Positions 1-10,032 of a DNA stretch of 64,000 nt are shown here, one piece after another; the stretch's first letter is position 1; the number at the start of each line of letters is the position of its first letter. Made by a program: the position numbers and the translations under genes. The DNA is from Telluria aromaticivorans (GTDB lineage: Bacteria; Pseudomonadota; Gammaproteobacteria; Burkholderiales; Burkholderiaceae_D): assembly GCF_013003915.1 (NCBI RefSeq), contig NZ_JABAIV010000001.1, positions 806,001 through 870,000 of the forward strand, read 5' to 3'. A model generated the notes under the pieces. The model saw only the letters and a list, made by a program, of their open reading frames with translations, was not told the origin of the DNA and did no database searches.

Positions 1-57
1 TCAGCCTTGTCATTCTCGCCAGAGTAAGCGTCCATCACTCTACCGTATTGCGCTTTC

Positions 58-1098
58 ATGCCACAGCTTTGCTCCATTGCGCCAGCCGCTTGCGCCGACG
101 CCGGCCGGGTCACCGGCGCCTACCTGCAGCCGCTCATCGAGACCGCCGCAAGCTGCGGCGTCGATGCCCCGCGGCTGGCGCAGGCGGCCGGTTTGCCTGC
201 CGATGCGCTGGACTCCCTGCCCGACTCGCTGGCCGCGCGCGACTACATCGCGCTGCTCGATGCCGGCGCCAGCCTGGGAGGCGACCCGCACTTCGGCCTG
301 CACGTCGGCGAACGGGTGCGGCCCGGCACCTTCTCGGTGTATGGGCTGGTGCTGATGGCCTGCAGCGACTTCGGCCAGGCCCTGGCCCAGACCCAGCGCT
401 ACGAGGGGCTCGCGCATGATTTGGGACGCACCAGCCTCGCGGTCGAGGGCGCGGACGCGCTCTACACCTGGACCAGCCACTATCCCGGCGCCAGCCGCCA
501 CCTGGCAGAGAGCGTATTTGCCGGCATCCGCGTGTTCGGCAGCTGGCTGGCCGGGCGCCCGCTGGACCCGCGCCATTTGGCATTCGCCCACCACAGCGAT
601 GCGCCATCCAACGAATACCTGCGGGTGCTGGGCGTAGAGCCGGAGTTTGGCGCGGCAGCCAATGTCGCGCGCTTCGATGCCGCGCTGCTCGGCATGCCGG
701 TGCCGAACGCCGACCCGAGCCTGTACCCGGTGCTGCGCCAGCATGCCGAGCGGCTGCTGGGCGAGCGCAGCGCAGCCGCCGGCGGCATTGTGGCGCAGGT
801 GCGCGCGGCCATCATCCGCAGCCTGGCGCAGGGCGAAGCGCGCCTGCCCTCGATTGCTGCGCAACTCGGTCTGTCGGCGCGCACCCTGCAGCGCAAGCTG
901 GCCGATGCCGGCTGCAGTTTCCAGGAAGTGCTCGACGGCGCCCGCTACGAACTGGCGCGCGGCTACCTGCGCCAGCGCGCGCTTAGCCTGGTGGACATCG
1001 CCTTCCTGCTGGGTTACCAGGAGCAGAGCGCCTTCACCCACGCCTTCCGCGACTGGTCCGGCCTCAATCCCGGCGCCTGGCGCCTGGCTGCTGGCTGA
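58..1098 (+). CDS. AraC family transcriptional regulator
   Basis: Cytoplasmic DNA-binding regulator of 346 residues. Residues about 20-200 resemble the arabinose-binding-like effector domain of OruR/QbdR-type AraC proteins. Residues about 263-340 contain the paired helix-turn-helix region, with LGLSARTLQRKL as the first motif and the family signature LGYQEQSAFTHAFR near the C-terminus. Only 57 bases of upstream sequence are visible, so its own promoter and any divergent target gene lie outside the window. The next gene, dapC, has its own promoter-like sequence and is probably not co-regulated. The effector and regulon cannot be told from sequence. Family assignment is secure; the ATG at 58 is the most upstream start but was not tested against a Shine-Dalgarno. 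Confidence 0.9.
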   Translation: MPQLCSIAPAACADAGRVTGAYLQPLIETAASCGVDAPRLAQAAGLPADALDSLPDSLAARDYIALLDAGASLGGDPHFGLHVGERVRPGTFSVYGLVLMACSDFGQALAQTQRYEGLAHDLGRTSLAVEGADALYTWTSHYPGASRHLAESVFAGIRVFGSWLAGRPLDPRHLAFAHHSDAPSNEYLRVLGVEPEFGAAANVARFDAALLGMPVPNADPSLYPVLRQHAERLLGERSAAAGGIVAQVRAAIIRSLAQGEARLPSIAAQLGLSARTLQRKLADAGCSFQEVLDGARYELARGYLRQRALSLVDIAFLLGYQEQSAFTHAFRDWSGLNPGAWRLAAG

Positions 1099-1137
1099 GC
1101 ACGAAGCGGCGGTCCCGGGCACAGGCTCGGCAGCCGT

Positions 1138-1166
1138 CTGCCGCCTCTCCTTGCAAGGGCTATAAT
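1138..1166 (+). promoter_or_regulatory. Candidate sigma-70 promoter of dapC
   Basis: A perfect -10 hexamer TATAAT lies at 1161-1166, 45 bases before the dapC start. Seventeen bases upstream is a weak -35-like hexamer, CTGCCG, at 1138-1143. The -10 is seen directly; promoter function is inferred. Confidence 0.5.
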
Positions 1167-1210
1167 TGACGCAATAGCGACAGCGCACACCGCACCTGGC
1201 GGTTACCGAC

Positions 1211-2437
1211 GTGAACCCACATCTCGACCAGCTCCACCCCTACCCGTTCGAACAACTGCGCCAGCTGTTTAGCGGCGTGGTCGCTAACAGCGGCTACAGC
1301 CCGATCAGCCTGGGCATCGGCGAACCGAAGCACCCGACGCCCGCCTTCATCGAGAAAGCCCTGATGCATGCGATGGCGGGCCTGTCCAGCTACCCCAGCA
1401 CCATCGGGGGCGAACCGCTGCGTGCGGCGATCGCCAGCTGGCTGGAACACCGCTACGGCATCCCGGCGGTCGACCCGGCCACGATGGTGCTGCCGGTGAA
1501 CGGCTCGCGCGAAGCGCTGTTCGCGATCGCCCAGTGTGTGGTCGACGCCACGCGCGGCAAAGCGGCCGGCGGCGCGCTCGTGATGAGCCCCAATCCGTTC
1601 TACCAGATCTACGAAGGCGCGGCCTACCTGGCAGGCGCCGAGCCGTATTACGTGAACTCGGAACCCGGCCGCAATTTCGCGCCCGACTTCGGCAGCGTGC
1701 CCGACGCCGTCTGGCCGCGCGTGCAGCTGCTGTATGTCTGCTCGCCCGGCAACCCGACCGGCGCCGTGCTCTCGCTCGAGGACTGGCGGCAGCTGTTCGA
1801 GCTGTCCGACAGCCACGGCTTCGCGATTGCCGCCGACGAGTGCTATTCCGAGATTTATGTTGGCGCGACGGCGCCGCTGGGCGCGCTCGAAGCTGCTCAC
1901 CAGTTAGGGCGGAGCAGCGGTGAACATCCTTATGCCAACCTGATCGTCTTCTCCAGCCTGTCGAAGCGCTCGAACGTGCCGGGGATGCGCTCGGGCTTCG
2001 TCGCGGGCGACCCTCGGCTGCTGAAGAAATTCCTGCTGTACCGCACCTATTGCGGCGGTGCGATGTCGCCGCCGGTGCAGGCGGCCTCGATCGCGGCATG
2101 GAACGACGAACACCACGTGCAGGAAAACCGCGCGCTCTACCGCGAGAAGTTCAGGCTCATCACCCCGCTGCTGCGCGAAGTGATGGACGTCGAACTGCCC
2201 GACGCCGGCTTCTACCTGTGGGCCGACGTGCGCCGCACCGGGCTGTCCGACCTGGATTTCGCACGCCGCCTGTACGCCGAATATAATGTCACGGTCCTGC
2301 CGGGCAGCTACCTGGCACGTGAGGCCCATGGCATCAACCCCGGCCGTAACCGCATCCGCATGGCGCTGGTTGCCGGCGTCGACGAAGGCCTCGACGCGGC
2401 GAACCGCATCAATGAGTTCTGCAAGAGCCTGGCCTGA
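1211..2437 (+). CDS. dapC: Succinyldiaminopimelate transaminase (DapC)
   Basis: PLP-dependent class I/II aminotransferase of 408 residues that converts N-succinyl-2-amino-6-ketopimelate to N-succinyl-L,L-diaminopimelate in the succinylase branch of lysine and peptidoglycan precursor synthesis. Fold-type I landmarks are visible: SPGNPTG at about 178-184, the PLP-contacting D209 in AADECYSEIY, and the Schiff-base lysine K252 in SLSKRSNVPGMR. It starts with GTG, because no ATG in frame fits and the family N-terminus (MNPHLDQLHPYPFEQL) begins here. dapD follows after 36 bases and dapE lies 2.6 kb downstream, which supports DapC over generic aspartate aminotransferase. Confidence 0.92.
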   Translation: MNPHLDQLHPYPFEQLRQLFSGVVANSGYSPISLGIGEPKHPTPAFIEKALMHAMAGLSSYPSTIGGEPLRAAIASWLEHRYGIPAVDPATMVLPVNGSREALFAIAQCVVDATRGKAAGGALVMSPNPFYQIYEGAAYLAGAEPYYVNSEPGRNFAPDFGSVPDAVWPRVQLLYVCSPGNPTGAVLSLEDWRQLFELSDSHGFAIAADECYSEIYVGATAPLGALEAAHQLGRSSGEHPYANLIVFSSLSKRSNVPGMRSGFVAGDPRLLKKFLLYRTYCGGAMSPPVQAASIAAWNDEHHVQENRALYREKFRLITPLLREVMDVELPDAGFYLWADVRRTGLSDLDFARRLYAEYNVTVLPGSYLAREAHGINPGRNRIRMALVAGVDEGLDAANRINEFCKSLA

Positions 2438-2473
2438 GCACGCATCCCCACATTATTCACTGAAGATCCCATC

Positions 2474-3301
<828 letters not shown>

Positions 3302-3308
3302 AGCGCTC

Positions 3309-3399
3309 GTTGAACGCGCGGGCGGGAGGACCCACCCACCCTACGAAAACCGGATCGCCGTACGTAGGGTGGTCGGCTTCGCCGACCGCGCGTTCAAAC
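3309..3399. repeat. Dispersed palindromic repeat, locus 1 (two inverted units)
   Basis: Two head-to-head units separate dapD from pilU. The left unit (3310-3345) has the common form TTGAACGCGCGGGC...CCCACCCTACG. The right unit (3363-3399) is the reverse orientation with a changed stem, GGTCGGC-TTC-GCCGACC, in place of the usual GGGCRGG...CCYGCCC. The paired change keeps the hairpin intact. The same family recurs at seven other loci in the window. Confidence 0.85.
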
Positions 3400-3435
3400 T
3401 CCGCTTGCTGACCACTACAATATCGGGAGACGACG

Positions 3436-4581
3436 ATGGCCATGGACCGCCTGTTCCAGCTGATGAAGGAGAAGAACGCGTCAGACATGTTCTTCGCCGT
3501 GAACTCGCCGGTGCATATCAAGATCAACGGGAACCTCATCCCGATCAACCAGCATCGCCTCGAACCCGAGAACATCATCTCCCTGCTGTCGGAAATCGCC
3601 ACGCCCGAGCAGATGACCGAGCTCGATCGCGAGAATGAGCTCAACCTCGGCGTCTCGGTGCCCAACCTCGGCCGCTTCCGCCTGTCTGCCTTCCGCCAGC
3701 GCGGCTCGATTTCCGCGGTATTCCGCTTCGTGCCGGCGAATATCCCGCCGATCGGCGAACTGGGCCTGCCGCCGGTGCTGTCCGAACTGATCATGGAAAA
3801 GCGCGGCCTGCTGCTGATCGTCGGCGCCACCGGTTCCGGCAAGTCGACCACCATCGCCTCGATGCTGGATCACCGCAACGAACAGCGTCCCGGCCACATC
3901 CTCACGCTGGAGGACCCGATCGAATACCTGTTCAAGAACAAGAAATCGATCGTCAACCAGCGCGAGATCGGCAGCGACGCCACCAGCTTCGGCACCGCCC
4001 TGCGCAACTCCATGCGCCAGGCCCCTGACTGCATCCTGATCGGCGAGATCCGCGACAAGGAGACCATGGCGGCGGCCCTGGCCTATGCGCAGTCGGGCCA
4101 CCTGGTGCTGGCCACCCTGCACGCGAACAACAGCTACAACGCGCTGAACCGCATCATCAGCTTCTATCCGATCGAGAACCGCGCCGCCCTGCTGCAGGAC
4201 TTGTCGTCCGCAGTGAAGGCGATCGTCTCGCAGCGCCTGGTCAAGTCGGCCGCGGGCGGCCAGCGCCAGGCCGCGGTGGAAGTCATGCTCAACACCCGCT
4301 ACATCGCCGACCTGATCGAAAAAGGCGAGATCGGCCAGATCAAGGAAGCGATGGACAAGAGCCTGTCGCCCGGTTCGCAGTCCTTCGAGACCGCCCTGCT
4401 CGCGTTGGTCAAGGCCGGCCTGGTGACGCAGGAAGAAGCGCTGGCCAATGCCGACTCGGCCACCAACCTGCTCTGGCTGCTCAACAATGGGCCGGAAAGC
4501 CAGACGCAAACGGAAGAGCAGCAAAAGCCCAATGCTGATCCGTCAAGCGCCTCCTTCACCGAGTTCACGCTCAACACCTGA
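3436..4581 (+). CDS. pilU: PilT/PilU-family type IV pilus ATPase, PilU-like
   Basis: Hexameric secretion-type ATPase of 381 residues that powers or assists retraction of type IVa pili at the inner membrane. Seen: an N-terminal PAS-like region, Walker A GATGSGKST at 130-138, an Asp box near DPIEY, Walker B ending in ILIGEIRD around 200, and the His box with GHLVLATLHANNS. The N-terminus (MDRLFQLMKEKNASDMF) and the extended C-terminal tail are PilU-like rather than PilT-like, which is an inference from family memory. GGGAGA six bases before ATG 3436 supports this start; ATG 3442 is an alternative. It stands alone among dap genes, without pilT beside it. Confidence 0.85.
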   Translation: MAMDRLFQLMKEKNASDMFFAVNSPVHIKINGNLIPINQHRLEPENIISLLSEIATPEQMTELDRENELNLGVSVPNLGRFRLSAFRQRGSISAVFRFVPANIPPIGELGLPPVLSELIMEKRGLLLIVGATGSGKSTTIASMLDHRNEQRPGHILTLEDPIEYLFKNKKSIVNQREIGSDATSFGTALRNSMRQAPDCILIGEIRDKETMAAALAYAQSGHLVLATLHANNSYNALNRIISFYPIENRAALLQDLSSAVKAIVSQRLVKSAAGGQRQAAVEVMLNTRYIADLIEKGEIGQIKEAMDKSLSPGSQSFETALLALVKAGLVTQEEALANADSATNLLWLLNNGPESQTQTEEQQKPNADPSSASFTEFTLNT

Positions 4582-4605
4582 GTCCAGCCGTCCGCTCCTG
4601 AAAAC

Positions 4606-4634
4606 CGCCCCTGTGTAGAATCCTCGCAGGGGCG
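4606..4634 (+). terminator. Hairpin after pilU
   Basis: Inverted repeat CGCCCCTG / CAGGGGCG with a 13-base loop, 25 bases after the pilU stop. No T-run follows, so it is only a candidate terminator or RNA 3' stabiliser. Confidence 0.35.
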
Positions 4635-4707
4635 CGCTGTGCTATCCTCCCGCCTTTCCAAAATATCTTCAGCCTGCGCGCTCGCGCGGGTGTAACGAGC
4701 TACGCCC

Positions 4708-5061
4708 ATGACCATTACCCTGCACGGCATTCCCAACTGCGACACCGTCAAGAAAGCCCGCACCTGGCTGGCGGACAACGGCCACGACTTCAGCTTCCAT
4801 GACTTCAAGAAGCAGGGCTTGAGCCGCGAACTGGTCGCCGGTTGGCTGGAGGAGCTCGACTGGGAAACCCTGGTGAACCGCAAAGGCACGACCTGGCGCA
4901 ATTTGCCCGGCGAGCGCAAGTCCCACATCACGGACAAGGCCAGCGCTCTGGAACTGATGCTGGAGAACCCGTCCGTGATCAAGCGCCCGGTGCTTGCCGG
5001 CGCTGGCCCGGTTTCGGTCGGCTTCTCGGCCGATCAATACGCGGCAAAGTTCGCCAAATGA
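4708..5061 (+). CDS. ArsC/Spx-family thioredoxin-fold protein (YffB-like)
   Basis: Small cytoplasmic protein of 117 residues with the ArsC-family fold. The N-terminal motif [11 protein letters not shown] carries a single active-site-like cysteine (C11), as in YffB-type proteins; it has the C-D/N-T-V-K-K pattern rather than a CxxC. The biological substrate is unknown and no other ars genes are near, so arsenate reduction is doubtful. The stop codon overlaps the dapE start (ATGA at 5058-5061), so the pair is translationally coupled. This linkage to dapE is common in related bacteria, as far as I recall. Confidence 0.85.
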   Translation: MTITLHGIPNCDTVKKARTWLADNGHDFSFHDFKKQGLSRELVAGWLEELDWETLVNRKGTTWRNLPGERKSHITDKASALELMLENPSVIKRPVLAGAGPVSVGFSADQYAAKFAK

Positions 5062-6191
5062 AGCCGTCCCGCACCCTGCTGCTTACCGAAGAGCTGATCG
5101 CCCTCGATTCGGTCACTCCGCACGACAAGGGCTGCCAGCAGCGCCTGATTGAACTGCTCGCGCCGCTCGGTTTCGTGTGCGAAACCATCGAATCGAATGG
5201 CGTCACCAACCTGTGGGCGCGCAAGGGGACCACCAGCCCGGTGTTCGTCTTCGCCGGCCACACCGACGTGGTGCCGACCGGCCCGGTGCAGCAGTGGGAG
5301 TCGGCACCCTTCGTGCCGACCCGGCGCGACGGCAAGCTGTATGGCCGTGGCGCCTCGGACATGAAAACCTCGATCGCGGCGATGGTGGTGGCCTGCGAGG
5401 AGTTCATCGCAGCACATCCCGACCATAAAGGCTCGATCGCCTTCCTGATCACCAGCGACGAAGAAGGCCCGGCGACCGATGGCACCGTGGTCGTCTGCGA
5501 ACGCCTGGAAGACCGCGGCGAGACGTTCGACTATTGCCTGGTCGGCGAACCGACGTCGAATCACGTGATGGGCGACACCATCAAGAACGGACGCCGCGGT
5601 TCGCTGTCTGGTCATTTGGTCATCAAGGGCATCCAGGGCCATATCGCCTACCCGCACCTGGCGCGCAACCCGATCCACCAGGCCGCGCCGGCGCTGGCCG
5701 AACTGGCCGCCGAGGTCTGGGACGAAGGCAACGAATATTACGCACCGACCAGCTGGCAGGTTTCCAACATCCAGGCCGGCACCGGCGCCAACAACGTGAT
5801 CCCGGGCAGCATGAGCCTGGAATTCAATTTCCGCTTCTCGACCGCCAGCACGTCCGACGGCCTGGAGGCCCGGGTGCACGCCATCCTCGACCGCCACTGC
5901 CTGGATTACGAGCTGCAGTGGACGCTGTCCGGCCAGCCCTTCCTGACGCCCAAGGGCACGCTGTCGGATGCCTTGTGCGTGGCGATCCAGGACGAGCTGG
6001 GCGTGCAGACCGAACTGTCGACCACCGGCGGGACCTCGGATGGGCGCTTCATCGCCCGCATCTGCCCGCAAGTGATAGAATTCGGGCCTCCGAACGCCAG
6101 CATCCACAAAATCGACGAACACATCGAGCTGCGCCATATCGACCCCCTCAAGAATATCTACCGCTGCACGCTGGAGCAGTTGCTGGCTTAG
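5058..6191 (+). CDS. dapE: Succinyl-diaminopimelate desuccinylase (DapE)
   Basis: Di-zinc M20 metallohydrolase of 377 residues that releases succinate from N-succinyl-L,L-diaminopimelate to give L,L-DAP. Metal and catalytic residues are in place: H68 and D70 in [11 protein letters not shown]101 in [10 protein letters not shown], and the E135-E136 pair in [13 protein letters not shown] dimerisation domain lies at about 180-290. ATG 5058 overlaps the previous stop by four bases and gives the family N-terminus [20 protein letters not shown]; the longer open frame from 4842 is an artefact that reads through the upstream gene. With dapC and dapD it completes the three succinylase-specific steps within 5 kb. 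Confidence 0.96.
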   Translation: MKPSRTLLLTEELIALDSVTPHDKGCQQRLIELLAPLGFVCETIESNGVTNLWARKGTTSPVFVFAGHTDVVPTGPVQQWESAPFVPTRRDGKLYGRGASDMKTSIAAMVVACEEFIAAHPDHKGSIAFLITSDEEGPATDGTVVVCERLEDRGETFDYCLVGEPTSNHVMGDTIKNGRRGSLSGHLVIKGIQGHIAYPHLARNPIHQAAPALAELAAEVWDEGNEYYAPTSWQVSNIQAGTGANNVIPGSMSLEFNFRFSTASTSDGLEARVHAILDRHCLDYELQWTLSGQPFLTPKGTLSDALCVAIQDELGVQTELSTTGGTSDGRFIARICPQVIEFGPPNASIHKIDEHIELRHIDPLKNIYRCTLEQLLA

Positions 6192-6259
6192 TAACCGGCG
6201 TAGTTGCTGATGCAGTTGCACATTGAGCAGTAACAGAACAAACAGGACAGGAGAAGGCC

Positions 6260-7150
6260 ATGACCACCACCAATTTCAGTACGCCGCGCGACCTGCTGCG
6301 CTATGCCATTACCCGCTTCAACGGCGCCAAGCTGTTCTTCGGACATGGCAGCGCCGAGGCCTTCGACGAAGCGGCCTACCTGGTCCTGCACACCCTGAAG
6401 CTGCCATTGGACCGCCTTGAGCCCTTCCTGGATGCCAAACTGCTGCAGGAAGAAGTGCTGCAGGTGCTGCAGGTGATCGAACGCCGCGTCAGCGAGCGCG
6501 TGCCGGCCGCCTACATCACCAAAGAGGCATGGCTCGGCACCTACCACTTCTACGTGGACGAGCGCGTGCTGGTGCCGCGTTCCTTCATCGCCGAACTGAT
6601 TCCCAACACCTTCAGCCCATGGGTGCAGGATCCGGATGCGATCGAAAACGTGCTGGAACTGTGCACGGGCAGCGGCTGCCTGGCGATCATGATGGCCGAC
6701 GCCTTCCCGAACGCCGTCGTCGATGCGGTCGACATCTCGAAGGATGCGCTGGCCGTGGCCGAGCACAACATCCGCGAGTACAAGCTGGAAGGCCGCGTCA
6801 ACCCGATCGAATCGGACCTGTACACCAACGTGCCGTTCAAGAAGTACAACCTGATCGTCACCAATCCGCCGTACGTGAACAGCGTTTCGATGGGCAAGCT
6901 GCCGCCGGAGTACCAGCGCGAACCGCAGATCGCCCTGGCCGGTGGCGAAGACGGTATGGACCTGGTGCGCAAGATCGTCGCCGGCGCCGCCGAACGCCTG
7001 AGCCCGGACGGCGTGCTGGTGGTCGAAATCGGCAACGAAGCCGAATACGCGGAAGCCGCGTTTGGCCACCTCGGCCTGACCTGGCTCACCACCAGTGCCG
7101 GCGACGACGCCGTGTTCCTCTTGACCGCCGAACAGCTGCAAGCCAAGTAA
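6260..7150 (+). CDS. prmB: 50S ribosomal protein L3 N5-glutamine methyltransferase (PrmB)
   Basis: SAM-dependent methyltransferase of 296 residues that methylates a glutamine side chain of ribosomal protein L3. The N-terminal helical domain is followed by motif I ELCTGSGCLA (133-142) and the catalytic NPPY tetrad at 202-205, which binds the glutamine amide. The following stretch (VSMGKLPPEYQREPQIAL) matches PrmB better than the release-factor enzyme PrmC. RBS AGGAGAAGG lies just before ATG 6260. It is 68 bases behind dapE, so probably the last gene of that transcript; a paired palindromic repeat follows it. Confidence 0.93.
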   Translation: MTTTNFSTPRDLLRYAITRFNGAKLFFGHGSAEAFDEAAYLVLHTLKLPLDRLEPFLDAKLLQEEVLQVLQVIERRVSERVPAAYITKEAWLGTYHFYVDERVLVPRSFIAELIPNTFSPWVQDPDAIENVLELCTGSGCLAIMMADAFPNAVVDAVDISKDALAVAEHNIREYKLEGRVNPIESDLYTNVPFKKYNLIVTNPPYVNSVSMGKLPPEYQREPQIALAGGEDGMDLVRKIVAGAAERLSPDGVLVVEIGNEAEYAEAAFGHLGLTWLTTSAGDDAVFLLTAEQLQAK

Positions 7151-7189
7151 ATAATTCATTCGGTCACCGCCTGGTGATTGATCGATGTC

Positions 7190-7286
7190 CGTAGGGTGGG
7201 CGGGTCTCCCGCCCGCGCGTTCAACCGGCGTATGCACTACGCAAATGTAATTTGAACGCGCGGGCGGCGAAGCCGCCCACCCTACG
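7190..7286. repeat. Dispersed palindromic repeat, locus 2 (two inverted units)
   Basis: Units at 7190-7225 (CGTAGGGTGGGCGGG-TCT-CCCGCCC...) and 7251-7286 (TTGAACGCGCGGGCGGC-GAA-GCCGCCC...) face each other between prmB and the ABC-F gene. The spacer ends in AAATGTAATTTGAACGCG, a run shared in near-identical form with the loci at 35.4 and 50.8 kb. Confidence 0.87.
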
Positions 7287-7311
7287 CAAATCCCAACATA
7301 GTTAGTCTCCC

Positions 7312-9309
7312 ATGATCCGATTCCAGAACGTCAGCCTGATGCGCGGCACCAAGCCGCTGCTCGTGGACGCCGACCTTACCCTCAACCCGGGCGACAAGAT
7401 CGGCCTGATCGGCGCCAACGGCGCCGGCAAATCGAGCCTGTTCGCCATGCTGCGCAACGAGCTGCACGCCGACCAGGGCTCGATCGACTTCCCGTCCAAG
7501 TGGCGCATGGCCTACGTGGCGCAGGAGACGCCGGCGCTCGACCGCCCGGCCCTGGAATACGCGATCGACGGCGACGTCAACCTGCGCCGCCTGGAGGCCG
7601 AACTCGAACGCCTGGAAGCGCACGAGGACATGGACGCACACGGCATGGCGCTGGGCGAAGTGCACGGCGCGCTGCTCGATGCAGATGCCTATACCGTGCA
7701 GTCGCGTGGCGAGCAGCTGCTGCTGGGCTTGGGCTTCTCGCTCGACCAGATGCAGCAGCCGGTGGCGAGTTTTTCGGGCGGCTGGCGCATGCGCCTGAAC
7801 CTGGCGCAGGCACTGATGTGCCCTTCCGATTTATTACTGCTCGATGAGCCGACCAACCACCTCGACCTGGACGCCATCATCTGGCTCGAGGACTGGCTCA
7901 AGCGCTATCCGGGCACCCTGGTCATCATTTCGCACGATCGCGATTTTTTAGATGAGATCGTCAACGTCATCGTGCACATCGACGAGCGCAAGCTGAAACG
8001 CTATGGGGGCAACTACTCGAGCTTCGAGCGCCAGCGCGCCGCGGCGATGGTGCTGGCCGCCAGTGCGATGGAAAAGCAGCAGCGCACGCGCGCCCACCTG
8101 GAGTCCTTCATCAACCGCTTCAAGGCGCAGGCCACCAAGGCGCGCCAGGCCCAGAGCCGCATGAAGGCCCTGGCCAAGATGGAAGAGCTGGCGCCCTTGC
8201 GCGCCGCCGCCGAATTCTCGTTCGAATTCCGCGAGCCGCTGGCCGCACCGAACCCGCTGCTGGTGCTGGACAACGTCAACGCCGGCTATCCGCTGCTCGA
8301 CGAGCATGGCGACAAGGTGGGCGCCAAGACCATCGTCAAGCGCATCAACTTCTCGCTGCAAATCGGCCAGCGCATCGGCCTGCTGGGCGTGAACGGCGCC
8401 GGTAAATCCACGCTGATCAAGACCATCGCGGGCGAACTGGCTCCGGTCGAAGGCATTGCGACCCTGGGCAAGGGCCTGTCGATTGGTTACTTCGCCCAGC
8501 ACCAGGTCGAGATGCTGCGCCATGACGAATCGCCGCTGTGGCACCTGGCCAAGATCGCACCGACCGTGCGCGAGCAGGAACTGCGCAACTTCCTGGGCAG
8601 CTTCAACTTCCCCGGCGAGATGGTCGCCAGCCCGATCAAGCCGTTCTCCGGCGGCGAAAAGGCGCGCCTGGCGCTGGCCCTGATCGTGTGGCAGCGCCCG
8701 AACCTGCTGCTGCTCGATGAACCGACCAACCACCTCGACCTCGAAACACGCGAAGCATTGACCCTCGCACTGGCGCAGTTCGAAGGCACCGTTGTCCTGG
8801 TATCCCACGATCGCCACCTGCTGCGCGCCACCACCGACGAGTTCATCATCGTTGCGGACGGCAAGCTCCAGCCCTTCGACGGCGACCTGGACGACTACAA
8901 GGAGTGGCTGTTCAAGACCAAGCTCGGCAAGGGAACGGTCACCCTGCCGACCATCGCCCCGGCGACGATCACTGCGGCGGCCACCGAGGCCAGGGCCGCG
9001 CTGGCGGCGGCGCCGTCCGGAGAACGCAAGGACCAGAAGCGCATGGAAGCCGGCGAGCGCCAGCGCATCGCCGCGCTGCGCAAACCCATCGAGAACCGGG
9101 TCAAGCGACTGGAAGAGCAGATGGCGAAGCTCAACACCAAGAAGGCCGGCATCGATGCCGAGCTGCTCGACCCGGCCGTCTACGAAGCCGCGCACAAGGA
9201 GCGCTTGAAGACGCTGGTGGCCGAACAGGCCTTCGCCGTGCGCGACCTGGAACAGCTCGAGACCGAATGGATGGGGCTGCAGGAGCAGCTCGAAGGACTG
9301 GCGGCCTGA
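7312..9309 (+). CDS. ABC-F family ATPase (YheS/Uup-like)
   Basis: Soluble protein of 665 residues with two fused ABC cassettes and no membrane segments, the hallmark of ABC-F proteins that act on ribosomes. Cassette 1 has Walker A GANGAGKSS, signature FSGGWRMRLN and Walker B with LLLLDEPTNHLD; cassette 2 has GVNGAGKST, FSGGEKARLA and another LLLLDEPTNHLD. The inter-domain linker (about 245-310) is charged and helical, as in the P-site tRNA interaction motif. A basic coiled-coil tail follows from about 560. Length and tail fit YheS or Uup better than the shorter EttA. There is no evidence of an antibiotic-resistance role. Confidence 0.9.
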   Translation: MIRFQNVSLMRGTKPLLVDADLTLNPGDKIGLIGANGAGKSSLFAMLRNELHADQGSIDFPSKWRMAYVAQETPALDRPALEYAIDGDVNLRRLEAELERLEAHEDMDAHGMALGEVHGALLDADAYTVQSRGEQLLLGLGFSLDQMQQPVASFSGGWRMRLNLAQALMCPSDLLLLDEPTNHLDLDAIIWLEDWLKRYPGTLVIISHDRDFLDEIVNVIVHIDERKLKRYGGNYSSFERQRAAAMVLAASAMEKQQRTRAHLESFINRFKAQATKARQAQSRMKALAKMEELAPLRAAAEFSFEFREPLAAPNPLLVLDNVNAGYPLLDEHGDKVGAKTIVKRINFSLQIGQRIGLLGVNGAGKSTLIKTIAGELAPVEGIATLGKGLSIGYFAQHQVEMLRHDESPLWHLAKIAPTVREQELRNFLGSFNFPGEMVASPIKPFSGGEKARLALALIVWQRPNLLLLDEPTNHLDLETREALTLALAQFEGTVVLVSHDRHLLRATTDEFIIVADGKLQPFDGDLDDYKEWLFKTKLGKGTVTLPTIAPATITAAATEARAALAAAPSGERKDQKRMEAGERQRIAALRKPIENRVKRLEEQMAKLNTKKAGIDAELLDPAVYEAAHKERLKTLVAEQAFAVRDLEQLETEWMGLQEQLEGLAA

Positions 9310-9345
9310 CACCTTCCGGGCTGCCTGCGCCGCCCGGGAGGGCCG

Positions 9346-9807
9346 TCAGGCCACCTGGCGCGGCGCGGCCGGCGCCAGCGACATCAGGCGGTCGATGTCG
9401 ATCAGGATCAGGCGCCGGCCCTTGAGGGTACCGAGGCCGATCAGGTAGTCGGCGTCGGCCCGGACGCCCGGCAGCCGCGTTACCTGCTCCGGCTGCAGCC
9501 GCACCACGCCCGTCACCCGCTCCACCACCACCCCGACCACGCCGGCCGATACGCGCACGACGATCACGTCCGTGCCCGGATCGGGTACCGAAAACTCCGC
9601 GGAGAACGCGGCGCGCAGGTCGACCACGGGCATGATCACCCCGCGCGACAGCGCCACGCCGCCGATGATCTCGCCATCGCTGGAAAAGCGCTCGAGCGAC
9701 TTGAACACCTTGAGTTCCTGGACTGCTGCGTAGTCGAGCCCGTATTCGAGCCCGCCCAGGGTGAAGCCAAGGAACTGCTGGGGTGCGGCAAGCGGTTGGT
9801 TCGACAT
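9346..9807 (-). CDS. cheW: Chemotaxis coupling protein CheW-like
   Basis: Single-domain CheW-like protein of 153 residues that would scaffold chemoreceptors and the CheA kinase at the membrane. The SH3-like beta-barrel is recognisable from FTLGGLEYGLDYAAVQELK through VVDLRAAF to the C-terminal LILIDIDRLM. The start at 9807 is chosen because GAAAGGAC lies just upstream; the open frame continues to 9897 without family similarity. No cheA, receptor or methylation gene is next to it, so it is an orphan CheW whose partners lie elsewhere. It is convergent with the ABC-F gene, with a 36-base gap. Confidence 0.9.
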   Translation of the reverse strand: MSNQPLAAPQQFLGFTLGGLEYGLDYAAVQELKVFKSLERFSSDGEIIGGVALSRGVIMPVVDLRAAFSAEFSVPDPGTDVIVVRVSAGVVGVVVERVTGVVRLQPEQVTRLPGVRADADYLIGLGTLKGRRLILIDIDRLMSLAPAAPRQVA

Positions 9808-9923
9808 GGTGGGTCCTTTCATCGGCATCACCAATCCTAAGGGCGCGGCCCTTCTCGACTGTTGACTGTAGTCAACTAATGCACCATGCCATCGCACGCA
9901 GCCCCATAAGCCGCGGAAACGAC

Positions 9924-9953
9924 AAGGCCCGGTCGTTTTACCGACCGGGCCTT
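9924..9953 (-). terminator. Rho-independent-like terminator of the PEP-CTERM gene
   Basis: Perfect 12-bp stem AAGGCCCGGTCG / CGACCGGGCCTT with a six-base loop. It lies about 80 bases beyond the stop of the minus-strand gene ending at 10033 and before cheW. The trailing T-run on the minus strand is short. Confidence 0.65.
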
Positions 9954-10032
9954 TGTGCGTCGTGGATGCCGGCAGCGCGCAAGCAGATGGGGCGCGCAGC
10001 CGGCCTTCCCTACCGGTGCTGCAAGCTGCCGA

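Noticed and set aside
9346..9897. Longer CheW start at 9897
   Set aside because: The 30 extra residues have no family similarity and the Shine-Dalgarno sits before 9807.
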